Source of the DNA: Alnus glutinosa
Lineage: Eukaryota > Streptophyta > Magnoliopsida > Fagales > Betulaceae
DNA: 64,000 bases
Assembly: GCF_958979055.1 (NCBI RefSeq)
Contig: NC_084889.1
Coordinates: 806,001 to 870,000 of the forward strand
Reading direction: 5' to 3'
The number at the start of each line of letters is the position of its first letter. Position 1 is the stretch's first letter. Of the stretch, positions 11,402-23,886 are shown in pieces. The notes beneath the pieces are model-generated. The model was not told where the DNA came from. It searched no databases and was given only the letters and a program-made list of their open reading frames with translations. Made by a program: the position numbers and the translations under genes.

Positions 11402-12831
11402 ATGAACAAGTGTGGCGAAAAGGCAGGGAACTTTGCTCATGCATTCCGAGAGCACGGTAATTAAATTCTATTGCTTCAGCTTATAAGATTTGAGAATCTT
11501 TTGCTTCGGACTTTCATTGTCTAAAGAGTCTCACGTTGAGATGATTTAGAGTGAGTGGATTGTAAAAATATGTACTCATTAATTTCTTACTGGGTGCGAT
11601 TGAGCTTTATAAATGATTCTTATAGAAAAGCATCGAATTGATTAATCATTTTAGAATGATAGCGCATATATGACTAGCGCTTTATATGAATCGCTACAAA
11701 TAGTATTAAAGCAACTTTGTAATATCATATGGTATTGTAACATTGCATGACATGGCCCATCAGGAATTTAAAGCTAAGGGGGTGGAGAGATTGTAACATC
11801 TTAATCCTACCTTTGAAGAATGAGTAACTCACATAGAATGAGTATTGAATTATAAAAGCACTCATGAATACTAAATTCTATGTTCATTCCTTACTAGGTA
11901 GAATTAAGCTTTAGAAATGATTGTAAAAAGCTTAAAATTAATTAGTCATTTTGAAACAAGAGATGTTATTAGCGTTTTCTCGATATCATTACACGTTGCC
12001 TCTCCGGGCCATCCTTAATTAGTTTTTTAGGGATTTCCACTATTGCCTTATTTTTGTTTGGCTGATGGCCGGGAAGTAAGATATATAAAAGCATATATAT
12101 AGAAAAATTGACAGTTACTTACAGTTGGAATTGTGACTTCATAATTGTAAAATTCTACTTTCAGCTTTCCTTCCCTCAGGCTTATTAACAACCAAACTCT
12201 GCGGTCTGAACATGCATGCACCACTTGTACAAAACAACGTTGAATGATGAGATTTTTTAAATTTTTTTATTCTTTTTCTTTTTCTTTTTCAAAATGTTGA
12301 AAACTGCAGTGAGATTGGGGCAGAACATCACTGAAACAGTGAAAGGGAAGTTGAGGTTGGGGGCTAAAATTCTTAAAGTAGGTGGGTTGGAGAAATTCTT
12401 CAAGAAGTTATTTAGTGTTTCAGAAGGAGAGAAACTGTTGAAGGCTTCCCAATGCTATTTATCAACCACAGATGGTGCAATAGCAGGCCTCCTCTTTATC
12501 TCCACCAACAGCATTTCCTTTTGGAGTGAGAGATCTATCAAACTGCCCTCCCCAAATGGAGAATTGCTTAGACTCCACTATAAGGTATTCAGATTAATTA
12601 TATATATTCTCTCTCTTTCTCTCTCTCTCTTCATGATTACTATCCATTTTTTTGCAGGTATTAATCCCACTCAAGAAGATAAGGACAGTTGGGCTTTGTG
12701 AGAATGTGAAGAAGCCATCAACCAAGTACATACAAATAACTACGTGGGATAATTTTGACTTCTGGTTTATGGGTTTCTTAAATTATCAGAAAGCTTTGAA
12801 ATATCTTCAGCTGGCAATTTCTCAAGCTTGA
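11402..12831 (+). CDS. GEM-like GRAM-domain protein, diverged copy 3 (5' end uncertain)
   Basis: Segments 11,402-11,456, 12,310-12,584 and 12,658-12,831 splice in frame with GT-AG introns. If translation starts at the internal ATG (MNKCGEKAGNFAHAFREH) the product is 167 aa. The GRAM exons align end to end with copies 1 and 2, have identical lengths (275 and 174 nt) and end in the same NYQKALKYLQLAISQA-type tail. Substitutions are numerous but mostly conservative and there is no stop, so these exons seem to have been under constraint. The normal N-terminal 60 or so residues are in the relic exon just upstream. The alternative is a recent pseudogene whose 3' exons have not yet decayed. Confidence 0.6.
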
Positions 12832-14589
12832 AAGAATCAAAAGTCATTTAAATGAGTGTAACAAAACCTGAAGCTACAAAAAAGCTCGATTCCATTTGAG
12901 TGTAATTTTCCGGATTAGAAATTCTCATCCATTTTTCAATCATAACTTTATGTGCATGTGTAGAAAGATGGTGATTCATTTCTATATATATAGTGCATGT
13001 AAGTAGTTGTAACAAGTCCGATGGAGTTTTGTAAATAAGATCGCATAAATAGCAAAGGGCCAGCTATATGTTACGATTTAGGAAAAGTGTTAATTAGATT
13101 TGCGTTGTTACTCTAAATTGATTAATTAAATTACAATTGAAGCTCCTTAAAATCACGTGCGTATAAAGTATGGTCTCATTTAATAAAAAATCAATGTGAA
13201 ACATAACACGTACTCATTAATACTTTTATAATTCATCCATTTTCATATACACAATTGATCATCTAGATCTTCTCAATATAAGATTAACTTTCTAGAGTAT
13301 ATACCATACTCTCTCACACACCTTGTAAACTTGTTCTATATTATGCATGGATTAGGCTACAAAATATTGTAGCTTACAACTGGCTTGGAGTTAATTTTCC
13401 AAATGCCATGTGTTGTTGGTACAATAAATATGCCAAATATCTCCGTAAAATTAGCATTTTTTTTATTTTTATTTTTAATAAACACTCTTTTTTTATCTTG
13501 GTGGAAGTCTATGGCCAATATTCTTACCGTACAAAAATCTGGTCCAACACCAGGCATGATTGCAGTGCCTAAAATGTCAATTAGTTAAGGTTTACGTCAA
13601 CTCGGGATTGGATTAAAAAGTAAAAAAATCGTACAACGTACCCACGTGAGCGGAAGTCCAAAACCAAATCCAAAGACCGATGAAATTTGTAACCCCACCA
13701 ATATAATATAATATTACTTTCCCAGAAAGAAAGGAAGGATTTACATTTACTTTCCAGACCGACGTGAAAAAGTTCTTGACATTTGGAAATTTAACAGCAT
13801 TTTATAAGCGGTAATTAATTGTCGGTTGGGTTATGTTCTTCCTCTTCCAGTATAATTTAATACTGTCAAAATCTGTCGACAGCTCACAATATATTGGCTT
13901 TTGTTGCCGTCGTCAACAACATAGCTGTTTGCAAATAACAGCTGAAAACGCACTTGTAGTAGTAGATCGAGAAACCTCCGGTCCCCCAAACACTTTTCCC
14001 ATTAATAATACTGTTAAACTCGTGGAGATCACATCTCTTTGTGCGTAATTATTGATCCATAAGTTTTAGGACGGTTTATTACCGATTTGGTTAAATTTTG
14101 AACTTTTAACATTTCACCACGGTTTTGAATCGATCGGCATTGATCTATAACGGCACTAACTCGATGATAGTCATTTTTTCTTTTGGCGGCTCTTACTTAT
14201 TAATATTCAATGATTTAAAAACTACACCCATCGGATACTAATTGTTAAGGGCCTAACTATTGATCCAAAAGTTTTAAAACTATTGGATATTGATGGACCC
14301 AGATCAAACGTACCCATCGGGTCTGGACGAACAGCTCATTATATTCTAGACGGCAACTCGTCCAGACCCATATAGGCTTTTCAACCCATCTCAACGGCTG
14401 CACCCAATAAAGCCAGCAGCATAGTATACAATTCCTCCCTTTTGCAAGAAAGGAAGAAAAGTGACCATCGCATCAATAGGAATTTCTGAAAGTCCAAAAA
14501 TATCATTAAATGCAACCTTCACCACCTTCATCGATGAGACAACATTAAATGTATCCCCCATTAGAGAGGCATGTTGAAACATTAAATGT
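12832..14589. other. Spacer, no gene seen
   Basis: AT-rich unique sequence. The short frames at 13,357-13,588 and 13,833-14,048 have no recognisable protein features. The minus-strand frame at 14,391-14,582 may belong to the retrotransposon relic that follows. Confidence 0.5.
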
Positions 14590-14990
14590 CACCTAACCTA
14601 TGATAAAGAGAGGAGACTAGGACATCCCTTCACCGAGCCGGTGAGTTACCTGCTGAATAATTGTTGCAAACAACCCTGCCACGAGACAACATATATATGG
14701 CAGGAGGCCGGGTACATTGGCACCACTCCACCGGGAAAGATAATTAAGCAGAGTATAAAAGATAAACCTCTTATCAACACACACTCTAACATATACTAAA
14801 TGATCTATACGGCTCCTCAACCCCAAAGAGCCTCTTCTTAATTAGCTAGAGTCTTACTTGACTTAAGTATTAGAGGTAATCTCCCGTCGTCTCACCCTGA
14901 TAGGCCTCTAGACCTTTATTATTTAAGTTTTTGCAAGAGAAGTGTACGTGAGAGTAGCTAAGTGGAAGTAGCTAAGTGAATTTCGGCCTT
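14590..14990 (+). mobile_element. Probable Gypsy-type LTR relic
   Basis: The stretch has an LTR-like layout: a TATAAAAGATAAACC box near 14,754, then a CTTGACTTAAGTATTAGAGG segment near 14,855 like the post-TATA region of many plant Ty3/Gypsy LTRs. No partner LTR, primer site or gag-pol frame was found, so it is a fragment. Confidence 0.4.
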
Positions 14991-15692
14991 ATTCATATGC
15001 TAATTTAGTTAAACTCTTAACCTTTAGAATCTCATCCTTAATTGCCCTAAAGAAGCAAAGAGGGCTAAGAAAGTTAAGGTGATAAGGATGAGCAGAGAGT
15101 GTAGAAAAGGCAGGGATAGCATGCCTTCTTTGACTGGATGACATGGCTGAGGAAATACATATTCAGTGCTAATTAATAATGTTTCCAAAGATTTGAGCAC
15201 ATTGGTGATCAAAACTGTTTTTGGGAAGGCATTGAAAAACGTCTCAACTATATGTATGCATTTGGATTTCGGACCCACCAAAGATTTAGGCACAAAAGGT
15301 CAGCCTAAAGATATCATAGCATCATGTTCTAGCCATTTTTATGATTTTCCATTGGCTGGCATTAATGTTGTACATCAATGTGAATCAATCATATATTCAT
15401 ATAGGAACCAAATCGATCTCCCGAATTGGCATGGTAGCCTCATACTTCATTATAAATAGAAATTTTCAACAAATTTGCCGTTTGAATATATTGCTAACGA
15501 GAAAATTCTTATAAAACTCATATATTCGAACAAGTCTCGCGCAGGCCAGGACATAATATAAATTTTTTATTTTATTTTATTTTTCTATCTGAATGATTGC
15601 AAATCGAGATAAAAAAACATAAAATAAAGTAAATAAAAAAATGATAGGAATCGGCCTAATTATAATGGTATACATGCATCTTGTGTGGCTGT
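14991..15692. other. Spacer, no gene seen
   Basis: Contains a 97-codon plus-strand frame (15,166-15,459) and overlapping antisense frames. None shows a recognisable domain or codon signal. May be further retrotransposon debris. Confidence 0.4.
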
Positions 15693-15697
15693 AGGGG

Positions 15698-16560
15698 TGT
15701 GACGTCCCACATCGCCTGGGAACGAGAATGTGCTTATATGTATAAATGCACCATTTATGATACAACGCGTTTTAAAGCTGTGATAGCCATGAACCTATCA
15801 GAACTCCGCAGTTAAGCGTGCTTCTGCGAGAGCAATCCCAGGATGGGTGACCTCTTGGGAAGTCTGGTTTGGTGAGCTAAAAGCGGACAATATTGTGTCA
15901 TTGGGGGTGGGTCGTTACAAATGGTATCAGAGCCATTGCCCAGCCTGAGATGGTGGGAGCGTGCACAAGCCCAATGAGGGACGCCAGCGGGGACGCTGGG
16001 TCCAAAGAGGGGGTGATTGTGACGTCCCATATCGCCTGGGAATGAGAATGTGCTTATATATATAAATGCATTATTTATGACACAACGCGTTTTAAAGCCG
16101 TGATGGCCATGAACCTATCAGAACTCTGCAGTTAAGCGTGCTTCTGCGAGAGCAATCCCAGGATGGGTGACCTCCTGGGAAGTCTGGTTTGGTGAACCAA
16201 AAGCGGACAATATTGTGTCATTGGGGGTGGGTCGTTACAAATGGTATCAGAGCCATTGCCCAGCCTGAGATGGTGGGAGCGTGCACAAGCCCAATGAGGG
16301 ACGCCAGCGGGGATGCTGGGTCCAAAGAGGGGGTGATTGTGACGTCCCACATCGCCTGGGAATGAGAATGTGCTTATATGTATAAATGCACTATTTATAA
16401 CACAATGCGTTTTAAAGCCGTGATGACCATGAATCTATCAGAACTCCGCAGTTAAGCGTGCTTCTGCGAGAGCAATCTCAGAATGGGTGACTTCCTGGGA
16501 AGTCTGGTTTGGTGAGCCAAAAGCGAACAATATTGTGTCATTGGGGGGTGGGTCGTTACA
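15698..16560 (+). mobile_element. Tandem Cassandra array: three LTRs, two internal domains
   Basis: LTRs at 15,698-15,919, 16,018-16,239 and 16,338-16,560 alternate with two 98-bp internal segments (15,920-16,017 and 16,240-16,337). Each internal segment has its own TGGTATCAGAGC primer site and purine tract. The whole array is bounded by one 5-bp target duplication, AGGGG (15,693-15,697 and 16,561-16,565). It therefore went in as one element and gained a unit, by unequal recombination or as a multimeric insertion. Each LTR has a 5S rRNA-like block at roughly LTR offset 94-170 with both pol III internal boxes. These are retrotransposon 5S domains, not 5S genes. Confidence 0.95.
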
Positions 16561-16565
16561 AGGGG

Positions 16566-17405
16566 TGGAGGGGGTTCAATTGCAGGCCCATGGGAGGTAA
16601 ACATGACGGCAAGAATGATGTATATATGTGACTTGTTCCTTTGAAATACAACAAAAACTTTTCAAAAGTGGCAGTCCGTACATTTTTTTAAAAAATTTTA
16701 ATATTAAGGTACTCCAATTTCTATATAATATTATTATATTAAAGGTAATTTGAAACGTCTGGGATGGTCAAGGTGCTAAATATGCGTAGAGAGATTTAAA
16801 ATGTCGTTTGATTGCCGATTGAGTTGAAATTTGAGGGCACGAGCTGCATAAGAAAAGATGGCTAGCTACTTTGGATACTTTTGGACGCATGGATTTCTTA
16901 CCATGCTTTAAATACTCTCTTATCTTATCTTATAATAATACTTAATATATATATATATATGTATAATTTCTCAAATGTTTCTTTCTGTTCTGCTATATAT
17001 GAACGCGTCACCCAAACATGGAGTCACAAAAGACAAAAACATAAAAAAATCAAATCAAATAAAATATTAGTCAAATATGGACTCAAAGTGATCGATGATC
17101 TTGGCAATAAATTAGTCCAATTAATTTACTCAGATAATTAAGTTATTTGGTTAAATTAAGATCAAGGAACAAAGGAAATTAAAGAGAGGCCCGAAAAAAA
17201 ACATTTTGGTGAAGAACATATGAGCGAAGAAACCAAAGCTCTTCTTAAAATGAGTGGACCAAGCCACCCAAGTCTAGTTTAACTAAGGCGCGCACGCTGA
17301 GTAACTTTTGGGTGGCCATTGTATTTGTACGTAGGCTTTCCTGGACACTACTTCAACGAGATCTCAATGCTGCCTACTCTAAACCATCCAAAGTCAAAAT
17401 TACAC

Positions 17406-17438
<33 letters not shown>

Positions 17439-17904
17439 GGAGATCCCAATGCTGGCTGCTCTAACCATCCATCCAAAGTCAAAATTACAGAGAGGGAGAG
17501 AGAGAGAGAGAGAGAGAGGTTGAATCAGATAATTTTATCTGTTGATCAAGATCGATCTATGACTTGTTGCACATTAAACTGTAAAATAGACAACGAGTTC
17601 ACACCTCAATTTGATTATCATAAACCACCTCATCTTAATTGGAAAGGTACAAAAACTCATAGTATAAACGAATTTCAACATGTTAACAAATAAAAATTTG
17701 TCTATATACAGTATAACCTAGCATCACAAAGCCAAAAAAAGCTAGAAATCTGCTCCTTGACGATCTGATCTCTAGAGGCTAGCTTCACATCGATCGGATT
17801 CAAAACTTTAATCTAGACAACTCCAAGAAAAAAGAAAACAAAACGAGTATAGAATTAATGATCAAACACTAATTAAAAAGATCGAGAGCCTGATTGCTTT
17901 TTAC
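16566..17904. other. Spacer with (GA)n microsatellites
   Basis: AT-rich, with two (GA)n runs (17,407-17,441 and 17,491-17,518). They are embedded in a local direct duplication (CCATCCAAAGTCAAAATTAC occurs twice). The frame at 17,319-17,693 is a translation of that repeat, not a gene. The last roughly 200 bp are probably the 3' UTR/terminator region of the IDL gene. Confidence 0.5.
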
Positions 17905-18168
17905 TCAATTCTTCGTAGAGTCCACCACCGAGTTGTGCCTCTTGGACGGACCGGAAGGCGGCACAGGTGTCCCTTTGGGCAAGAAGCCGAATATCTGGGC
18001 GCGATATCGGAAACCCATCTCGTCCTTTCCCCGGTGAGGCTTCACGGGTATTGCTGCACCGGGCCTGGTTGCGGTGCAAGAAGCAATAAGAAGGAAAACG
18101 ACAAGGATGAGAGAAATGGCGTTGCGTATGCATGAAGCAATATGAATGGATTTAGGAGGAGAAGCCAT
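17905..18168 (-). CDS. IDL: IDA-like (IDL) secreted peptide precursor
   Basis: Intronless 87-aa precursor. An N-terminal hydrophobic signal peptide (about residues 1-33, core ISLILVVFLLIASC) is followed by a basic linker. The conserved EPIP/PIP region is at 60-80, with the core PVPPSGPSKRHN at 68-79. The family is the INFLORESCENCE DEFICIENT IN ABSCISSION ligands. They are cleaved in the apoplast and bound by HAESA/HSL receptor kinases to trigger organ abscission, lateral-root emergence and immune outputs. The start at 18,168 is chosen because it gives a normal precursor length and signal peptide; the upstream open frame to 18,345 lies across the TATA box and leader. Gly73 replaces the Ala of canonical IDA. 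Only the family assignment is firm. Confidence 0.9.
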   Translation of the reverse strand: MASPPKSIHIASCIRNAISLILVVFLLIASCTATRPGAAIPVKPHRGKDEMGFRYRAQIFGFLPKGTPVPPSGPSKRHNSVVDSTKN

Positions 18169-18253
18169 TGGAGAATGTTTGGTGAGAGCTATGGAGAGGT
18201 TTAAGGAAATGGGCAATGGATATGTTTTTACCGAAAGGGAGGCATAGTCGAGG

Positions 18254-18261
18254 TTTATATA
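18254..18261 (-). promoter_or_regulatory. TATA box of the IDL gene
   Basis: On the minus strand TATATAAA lies about 86 bp before the ATG, implying a leader of roughly 50-60 nt. It is the only good TATA match in the upstream region. Confidence 0.55.
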
Positions 18262-18299
18262 TGCATGAGGAAACAGGGAAATGGGTTCGGTGCTAGGCA

Positions 18300-20580
18300 T
18301 CGCAAAGAGGAGGAAGCCGAGATGGCGGAGAGTTGTGAAATACACGCTAACGCTAACGCTAACGCTAACGACTATTGAATTTGAATGTCAACGGTTTGAA
18401 AATAAATGTTTCTTCATTTCTTAATTTGTAACAATTTGGTGCCGCCATGGGACTTATAATTCTTGAATATTTTCTCTTTATCCCAGTTTTTCTTTGCCTT
18501 TTGGTCAATAGGAAAGATTTTCCTGGAAAATACACCTGCCACGTGCTTGTCAAATCTTGAAAACTAACTCAGTGCCACATGTTGAGTGCGTGGAATTTTC
18601 CATTTGGGACTCACGAATACCATCGCTTAGCTTTCTTTTAATTAATTCGAGACTGCATGTGAATTGACAATGTCTTTAGACTCTTTAATTTGTGGGGTTG
18701 GGATCGATCAAATCCACCCTGAAACCTCTTCTCACGAATTAAGATCAAATTAATTTTTTTTTACCAAAGTTGATTCGTATTCGTGTGTCGGCTCCGGTTG
18801 ATTTTATGAATCAAAGCCTTTTCTTTTTGTTAATGCATGTGAATGGGCAAACAGTTTGTTGTGAACTAATTAACTTTTTTTTTTTTTTTTTATGGGGGAT
18901 AATTAAGTATATATCAGTGTGAATCAAAGACTCCGAAAAATGCTGGTGGACTTCCCATGCCGTGAGGCTAAATGAGAATGGTATTTATGAGCTGAGTGGC
19001 ACAATGCGTATATAATTTGTGTTTTTCGTTTTGAAAATGAAAGAAAAAAGTAATTAAAGGAATCTTCTCGGATCCAATTTAGAAGAAAAGTTTGTTTATG
19101 TTTGAACCGTAAAATGTTTTGAGGTTATAATGGATACACATATTACATTTGGCTTAAATGAGCATGCGAAGAAAAAAGAAAAAAGAAAAAAGAAAAAAAT
19201 ATATATTTGTCAATTGTCAATGTATCTTTTGCGTGCGAAGCTCCGATAAGGAAACAAGCTTAACGGGGTCCACCAATCAATCCTTGTTTAACATTCAACT
19301 TGACAGTGATAGACATCTAAGACACGTGTAATCCCAGTAGAGACCGCATCTTTTCTTATTTTGGTTTTTTAATAAAACTATTATTATTATTATTATTATT
19401 ATTATTTTAAAGTGGCTGAACCCAAACAAATTTATAATAAATTAAATCACATAAATCTTCATTACGCATGCGGTATTGCTATTTATTATTATTTATTCAC
19501 GATAAGATCGAATTCGAATGATTAAAAGTATTTCACAAAATAAGATCGGAGGAATTTTTTTTATTTTTTATTTTTATTTTTTTAAAGTTTAGTCAATTAA
19601 AATAACATATGTTCAAAATACATGTGATCGATTTATACTTGACAATTTAAGAGATTGAAATTCTTCTAATTCAATTTGAAGGATGATGCACTACATAATA
19701 AATTTTTTATAAGCGAGCTTTCCCAACAGGCCAAGCCGGCCTATTCTCAGTAAAGCTCCAAGCTAGCCTGCTATTAACGAAACGCTATAAGCTAGCCGTA
19801 CCTAACCTAATTTAGGACGACCAAAATACAGCTGATTTGGGCAAACCTTACCCAATTTGATTAATCCAATCGGATTCAGCCTGCTTGGGGCATAAAGAGA
19901 GACCACATCCACCATATCTCAACTCTTACTGGCCGCTTAAACTACTAACACTTCATTATTCTCGAAAATTGATCAAATATTGTGGCCGGGGGCCAAATAA
20001 TCAAATATTGTTAGCCAATGAACTACTCCATCAATCGACAGATCTCGAAAAAATACTTCAATTTTTTCTAATATAAATACTAACTTAAGTGTCGTAGTAA
20101 CTCCCACACTGAGCCCTAAAAAGACACTTTTAAGCTTATTTTCCTTTTTATTTTTTAGGTGCTCGTAGTCAAAGATATGGCGTGCGATAAGCTGATTCTT
20201 CAAAAAGAAAAACTTGATTCAATTAATCAAAACTGTATTGCCCATACATACACCATATACAAACAACTATAACTAAAATAATATTCAGGGAATGATAAAA
20301 ATTATAAATAAAAAAAAAATAAAAAAATAAAAGGGTCTACGTCGTGAGTCTGGGACGAGGGTTACGTGTTGAACATGTGCCATTTGTCTAGTGGTTTGGT
20401 GCGCCATTTATTGTGACACATTCCATGTCAAACGTCAACGTGGAATGCATGATCACAACCGTAGGATTATGAGACCGACATTCGGACCTGGTAGCCGTAA
20501 ATGTTGGCGGAGACCGGATTTTAAGGAACGGGTTTGTTGAAAGACGGGAAACACTTACGCCATAGTTAGACTAAGGGACT
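18300..20580. other. IDL upstream region and spacer, no gene seen
   Basis: Contains four copies of CTAACG at 18,345-18,369, a (TTA)n microsatellite (19,380-19,408) and AT-rich DNA. No frame shows protein-like features. Confidence 0.5.
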
Positions 20581-20706
20581 AAATGTGTCGTTTTTGTTAA
20601 GAAAAAGTCGTAAATATTGTGTTTACTTAGAATTTGGGACCAAAATGTGTCGTTTTTGTTAAGAAAAAAAGTCGTAAATATTGTGTTTACTTAGAATTTA
20701 GGATCG
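20581..20706. repeat. 62/64-bp tandem duplication
   Basis: Units at 20,581-20,642 and 20,643-20,706 share the TGTCGTTTTTGTTAAG and TTGTGTTTACTTAGAATTT parts almost exactly. A diverged third copy with the following GGATNGGAGAAGAGAATG segment recurs at about 21,048-21,140. Confidence 0.8.
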
Positions 20707-23700
20707 GAGAAGAGAATGCTGGTGCCTAAGCGTGAAACACACGTTGAGTATTACTAGGAGTGTTTATACTATATATACATATATGCAAGACTTATCTCTT
20801 TAAATAAATTTTGACCTGTCTAATTAATTTTTATGGGTTTGAGATTTACAAAAATTATCTGTCCGAATTGCTAGCAATTTTAACAGATGATGTGAGAAAC
20901 TCTTCTGTCTGGATAAATAATTGAACAGAGCAAAATTTATAAGTCTAACAAAATCTCTTACATTACCTGTCTGGATGAATAGATAATTGACGTGAATTAA
21001 ATATTCTTACCGGTCCGACTAAGAGACCAAGATGCATGCGTTGATTTTGAATAAGAAAAAGTCATAAATAGTGTGTCTACTTAGAATTTGGGATTGGAGA
21101 AGAGAATGGAAATTGCTTAAGCGTGAAAGACACGTTGAGTTAAGTATGTGACATATATATAATGTCATTGCATGTAGCACGACTTTGTCGACGTGTTGAA
21201 ACAGCCTAGCTTTGAGCGTACTCGATCTGGCAGTGGCAGATGCATGGCTGTCCGAAATTAAAGGGGCAGTCCACTTCAGTGCTTGCCAAGTCCAAATCAA
21301 AGGGTAGGCTAATTTGGCGGTGGTCCGTCCAAGGAAGGCTCATACTTTTGCTTTGCTTGTTTGGCTAGGGTTATGTTACAAATCACATTCCTATCCTACC
21401 TTGTGCCTGCGTCCACCTCCTCAACTCCTACTTCTTATTTTCTCCATCTTTTCCAAGAAACCACTTGCATATTAATTGCTTATCTTTTTATTTGACTGTT
21501 TCTTTAATTGGCTTTTGCCATTTTGAACAAAATACCAAAAATTGTATCATTTGAGAATGTATTTTTTTAAAAAAAAAAATTACGGTTTGAAGATGTAGAA
21601 AAATCTGCATTTTTGAATAGTATATAGGTAAGAGGGTGCGTATTTAAAAATATAAGATTTTAAAAAGTAAATAACGATTTTACCAAACACTTAACTGCAT
21701 TTTTAAAAATCGTATTTTGAAATTGCTATTTTTAAAACCTTACATTTTGAAACCGCTAAACCAAACCGATCCTGAATATTTGTTTCGTGTTCTCGAGTCA
21801 AATATTTCAACAAACAACTCAAAATACAAACCATTCATCAAGACACAAAAGCAAATTTTCATCTTTATGTTAAGTCAAAACACTTTTTTAGACTTAAAAA
21901 AAAAAAAAAAAAAACTTTCAAAAACACATAAACAAACATATCTAATGTCCTTCTGGGCAGTTAACCTTACTCTTATGATCGAGTCAGGAAAAAATATTTA
22001 AATGTTAGCAAGACCAGCATGCATGAGCTATAAAGGGATAATTTGAATAAGATAAATGATTTGGCTAATCTGAATGACTTCTATCTATGGATTTTGTTAA
22101 TTTTTTCTTTTTTAATTGAATGTGGGAAATAGGTTACAAGAGATCGATGATCTTTCCTAACTCTTTATCCGTATAGAAGAGAGAATGTGAAATACTATAA
22201 GAATGTTTCAAAAGACAAGATGAAAAACGGCCCACTAAATTAAAGCATGTGCACGATAATTGGTATATATATTGAGACACTTTCAAAGCTTAAAAGAAGA
22301 AAGACCCAAACTATTATCCGATAAACAATTAGAAAAAGACCAAGAAGAAAAAAGGGATCGGAGGGGGCCGGGGAGGCATAATTTCATGGTAGCTGTAGTT
22401 GTCCTAAGTGATTGTAAATTTGTAATGGCCAAATTATCTCGGTTGTCACTGGTAGGCTCTCTTATGTGGATGTTAATGCTAGAGAAGTACATGCTATCCA
22501 TTTAGTAGTAAAATATGCGGTTTCAAGTCATTCTTGAAAGGGTTTCTCTCATCATCACACTCACTACCCATCAACAAAGCGAGAGGCTCTTCTCCTATTG
22601 GACTTTTGCCCTTATAATAAAATATATCCATATATATGATCAGGAGCTTCGGCCACCTTATCTAAAGATGAACGAGCCTAAAATCTATCTCCAAGAGTAC
22701 TAATTAATCACTGAGCACATCAAGTTGCAAAGTGTACGTACTACTTTCAATACAATTTCTAGGAACATTCCCAGTTCTTAATTCCCCTATTCACTCTTCA
22801 ACCAGAAATAGAATCAACAGTAAAAAAAGATTTCCAGTTGTAATATAATCCCCTTTTTTCTTGTTGCTTTTCTTACTTAAAATAATAATAATAATAATAA
22901 CTTATTGCTGAGGTTGGGCACAAGAGCATTTATGGGTTGGGTTGGACCAGCAATTTACCCGACCAGATTCGCCGCTGGTACTTGGTATGGAATTTGAATC
23001 ACATTCTCGTTATATGCCTATCATGAGGCATGACCGTTGAGCTAATTCTTTGCAATACTTAAGGCACTTGTGGATCGATCCCCTTACAATAGAATGTAAT
23101 TTGGTGCCATTCTTAATCAATACCGGATCAAAATTCAACCACTTCCTAACCAGTGCCATTTCTTTCACTTTCAGTCACATCAAGCCAAAAAAAGAAAATA
23201 GATACTTTAATTAATATATTAATGGTGAGGAAAAAATAAAGAAAAAAAAGGAAAGCTTTTTTCCGTTGGGGACCGATGACAAACAATCACCCTCCTATAG
23301 CCTTGATACTTGAGAGTGTGACAACAAAGCTAATTCGCTACTCCAATTCAAATCAAATTTATTGGGTTTGCAAGACAATTAATTTGAAAAATGCTTAAAT
23401 TAACTTTTATTTCAAACTTTTTATAGTCTAGTTTGACCGTTCACGTAATACTTATCACGTCTATTACAAATTAAATTTCTTTTCTATTGAGATTTTGCCT
23501 CTTTCAACCAATTACCCATGTGCCACCACACTCTTGGAGGAGATTCATACCATGGCCAGAAAACTCATAATTAGGTCGTGGGTCTCCACAGTTAGGTAGC
23601 GGCTGCGAAGGCAACGGTGGAGGAGGCAAGTCGAGGCAATGGAATAAAAGCCTTTGGTGGTAGGTAGACTGTCACTTTAATTTGTAATAAAAATTGCTGT

Positions 23701-23760
23701 TAATAAAAGCCTCCACGTTAAATTGTAAATTTTGAGCAATTGGTCCTGGCTTCGGTACAA
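20707..23760. other. Spacer, no supported gene
   Basis: AT-rich with A-runs. The frame at 22,260-22,505 has a faint resemblance to a LINE RNase H segment (DCKFVMAKLSR), but it is too short and diverged to call. Confidence 0.45.
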
Positions 23761-23886
23761 GGCCTATGAACGCAGCACTCCCTTCAAGCTGGGAAGGTCC
23801 AAGCTAGGGTGAGTTTGGGCAAAGGCCTATGAACGCAGCACTCCCTTCAAGCTGGGGAGGTCCAAGCTAGGGTGAGTTTGGGCAAA
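23761..23886. repeat. 63-bp tandem duplication
   Basis: Units 23,761-23,823 and 23,824-23,886 start GGCCTATGAACGCAGCACTC and differ at about one base. No coding or RNA function is apparent. Confidence 0.9.

Noticed and set aside
15812..16350. Repeated 72-codon minus-strand frames
   Set aside because: Antisense translations of Cassandra LTR/internal sequence, the same as the one at 4,514-4,780.
17319..17693. 124-codon frame with Arg-Glu repeats
   Set aside because: Read-through of (GA)n microsatellites.
18342..18370. Interstitial telomere-like repeat
   Set aside because: The unit is CTAACG repeated about four times, not the plant telomere CCCTAAA.
22260..22505. LINE RNase H-like fragment
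   Set aside because: Only a short, weak similarity (DCKFVMAKLSR); no neighbouring reverse-transcriptase frame.
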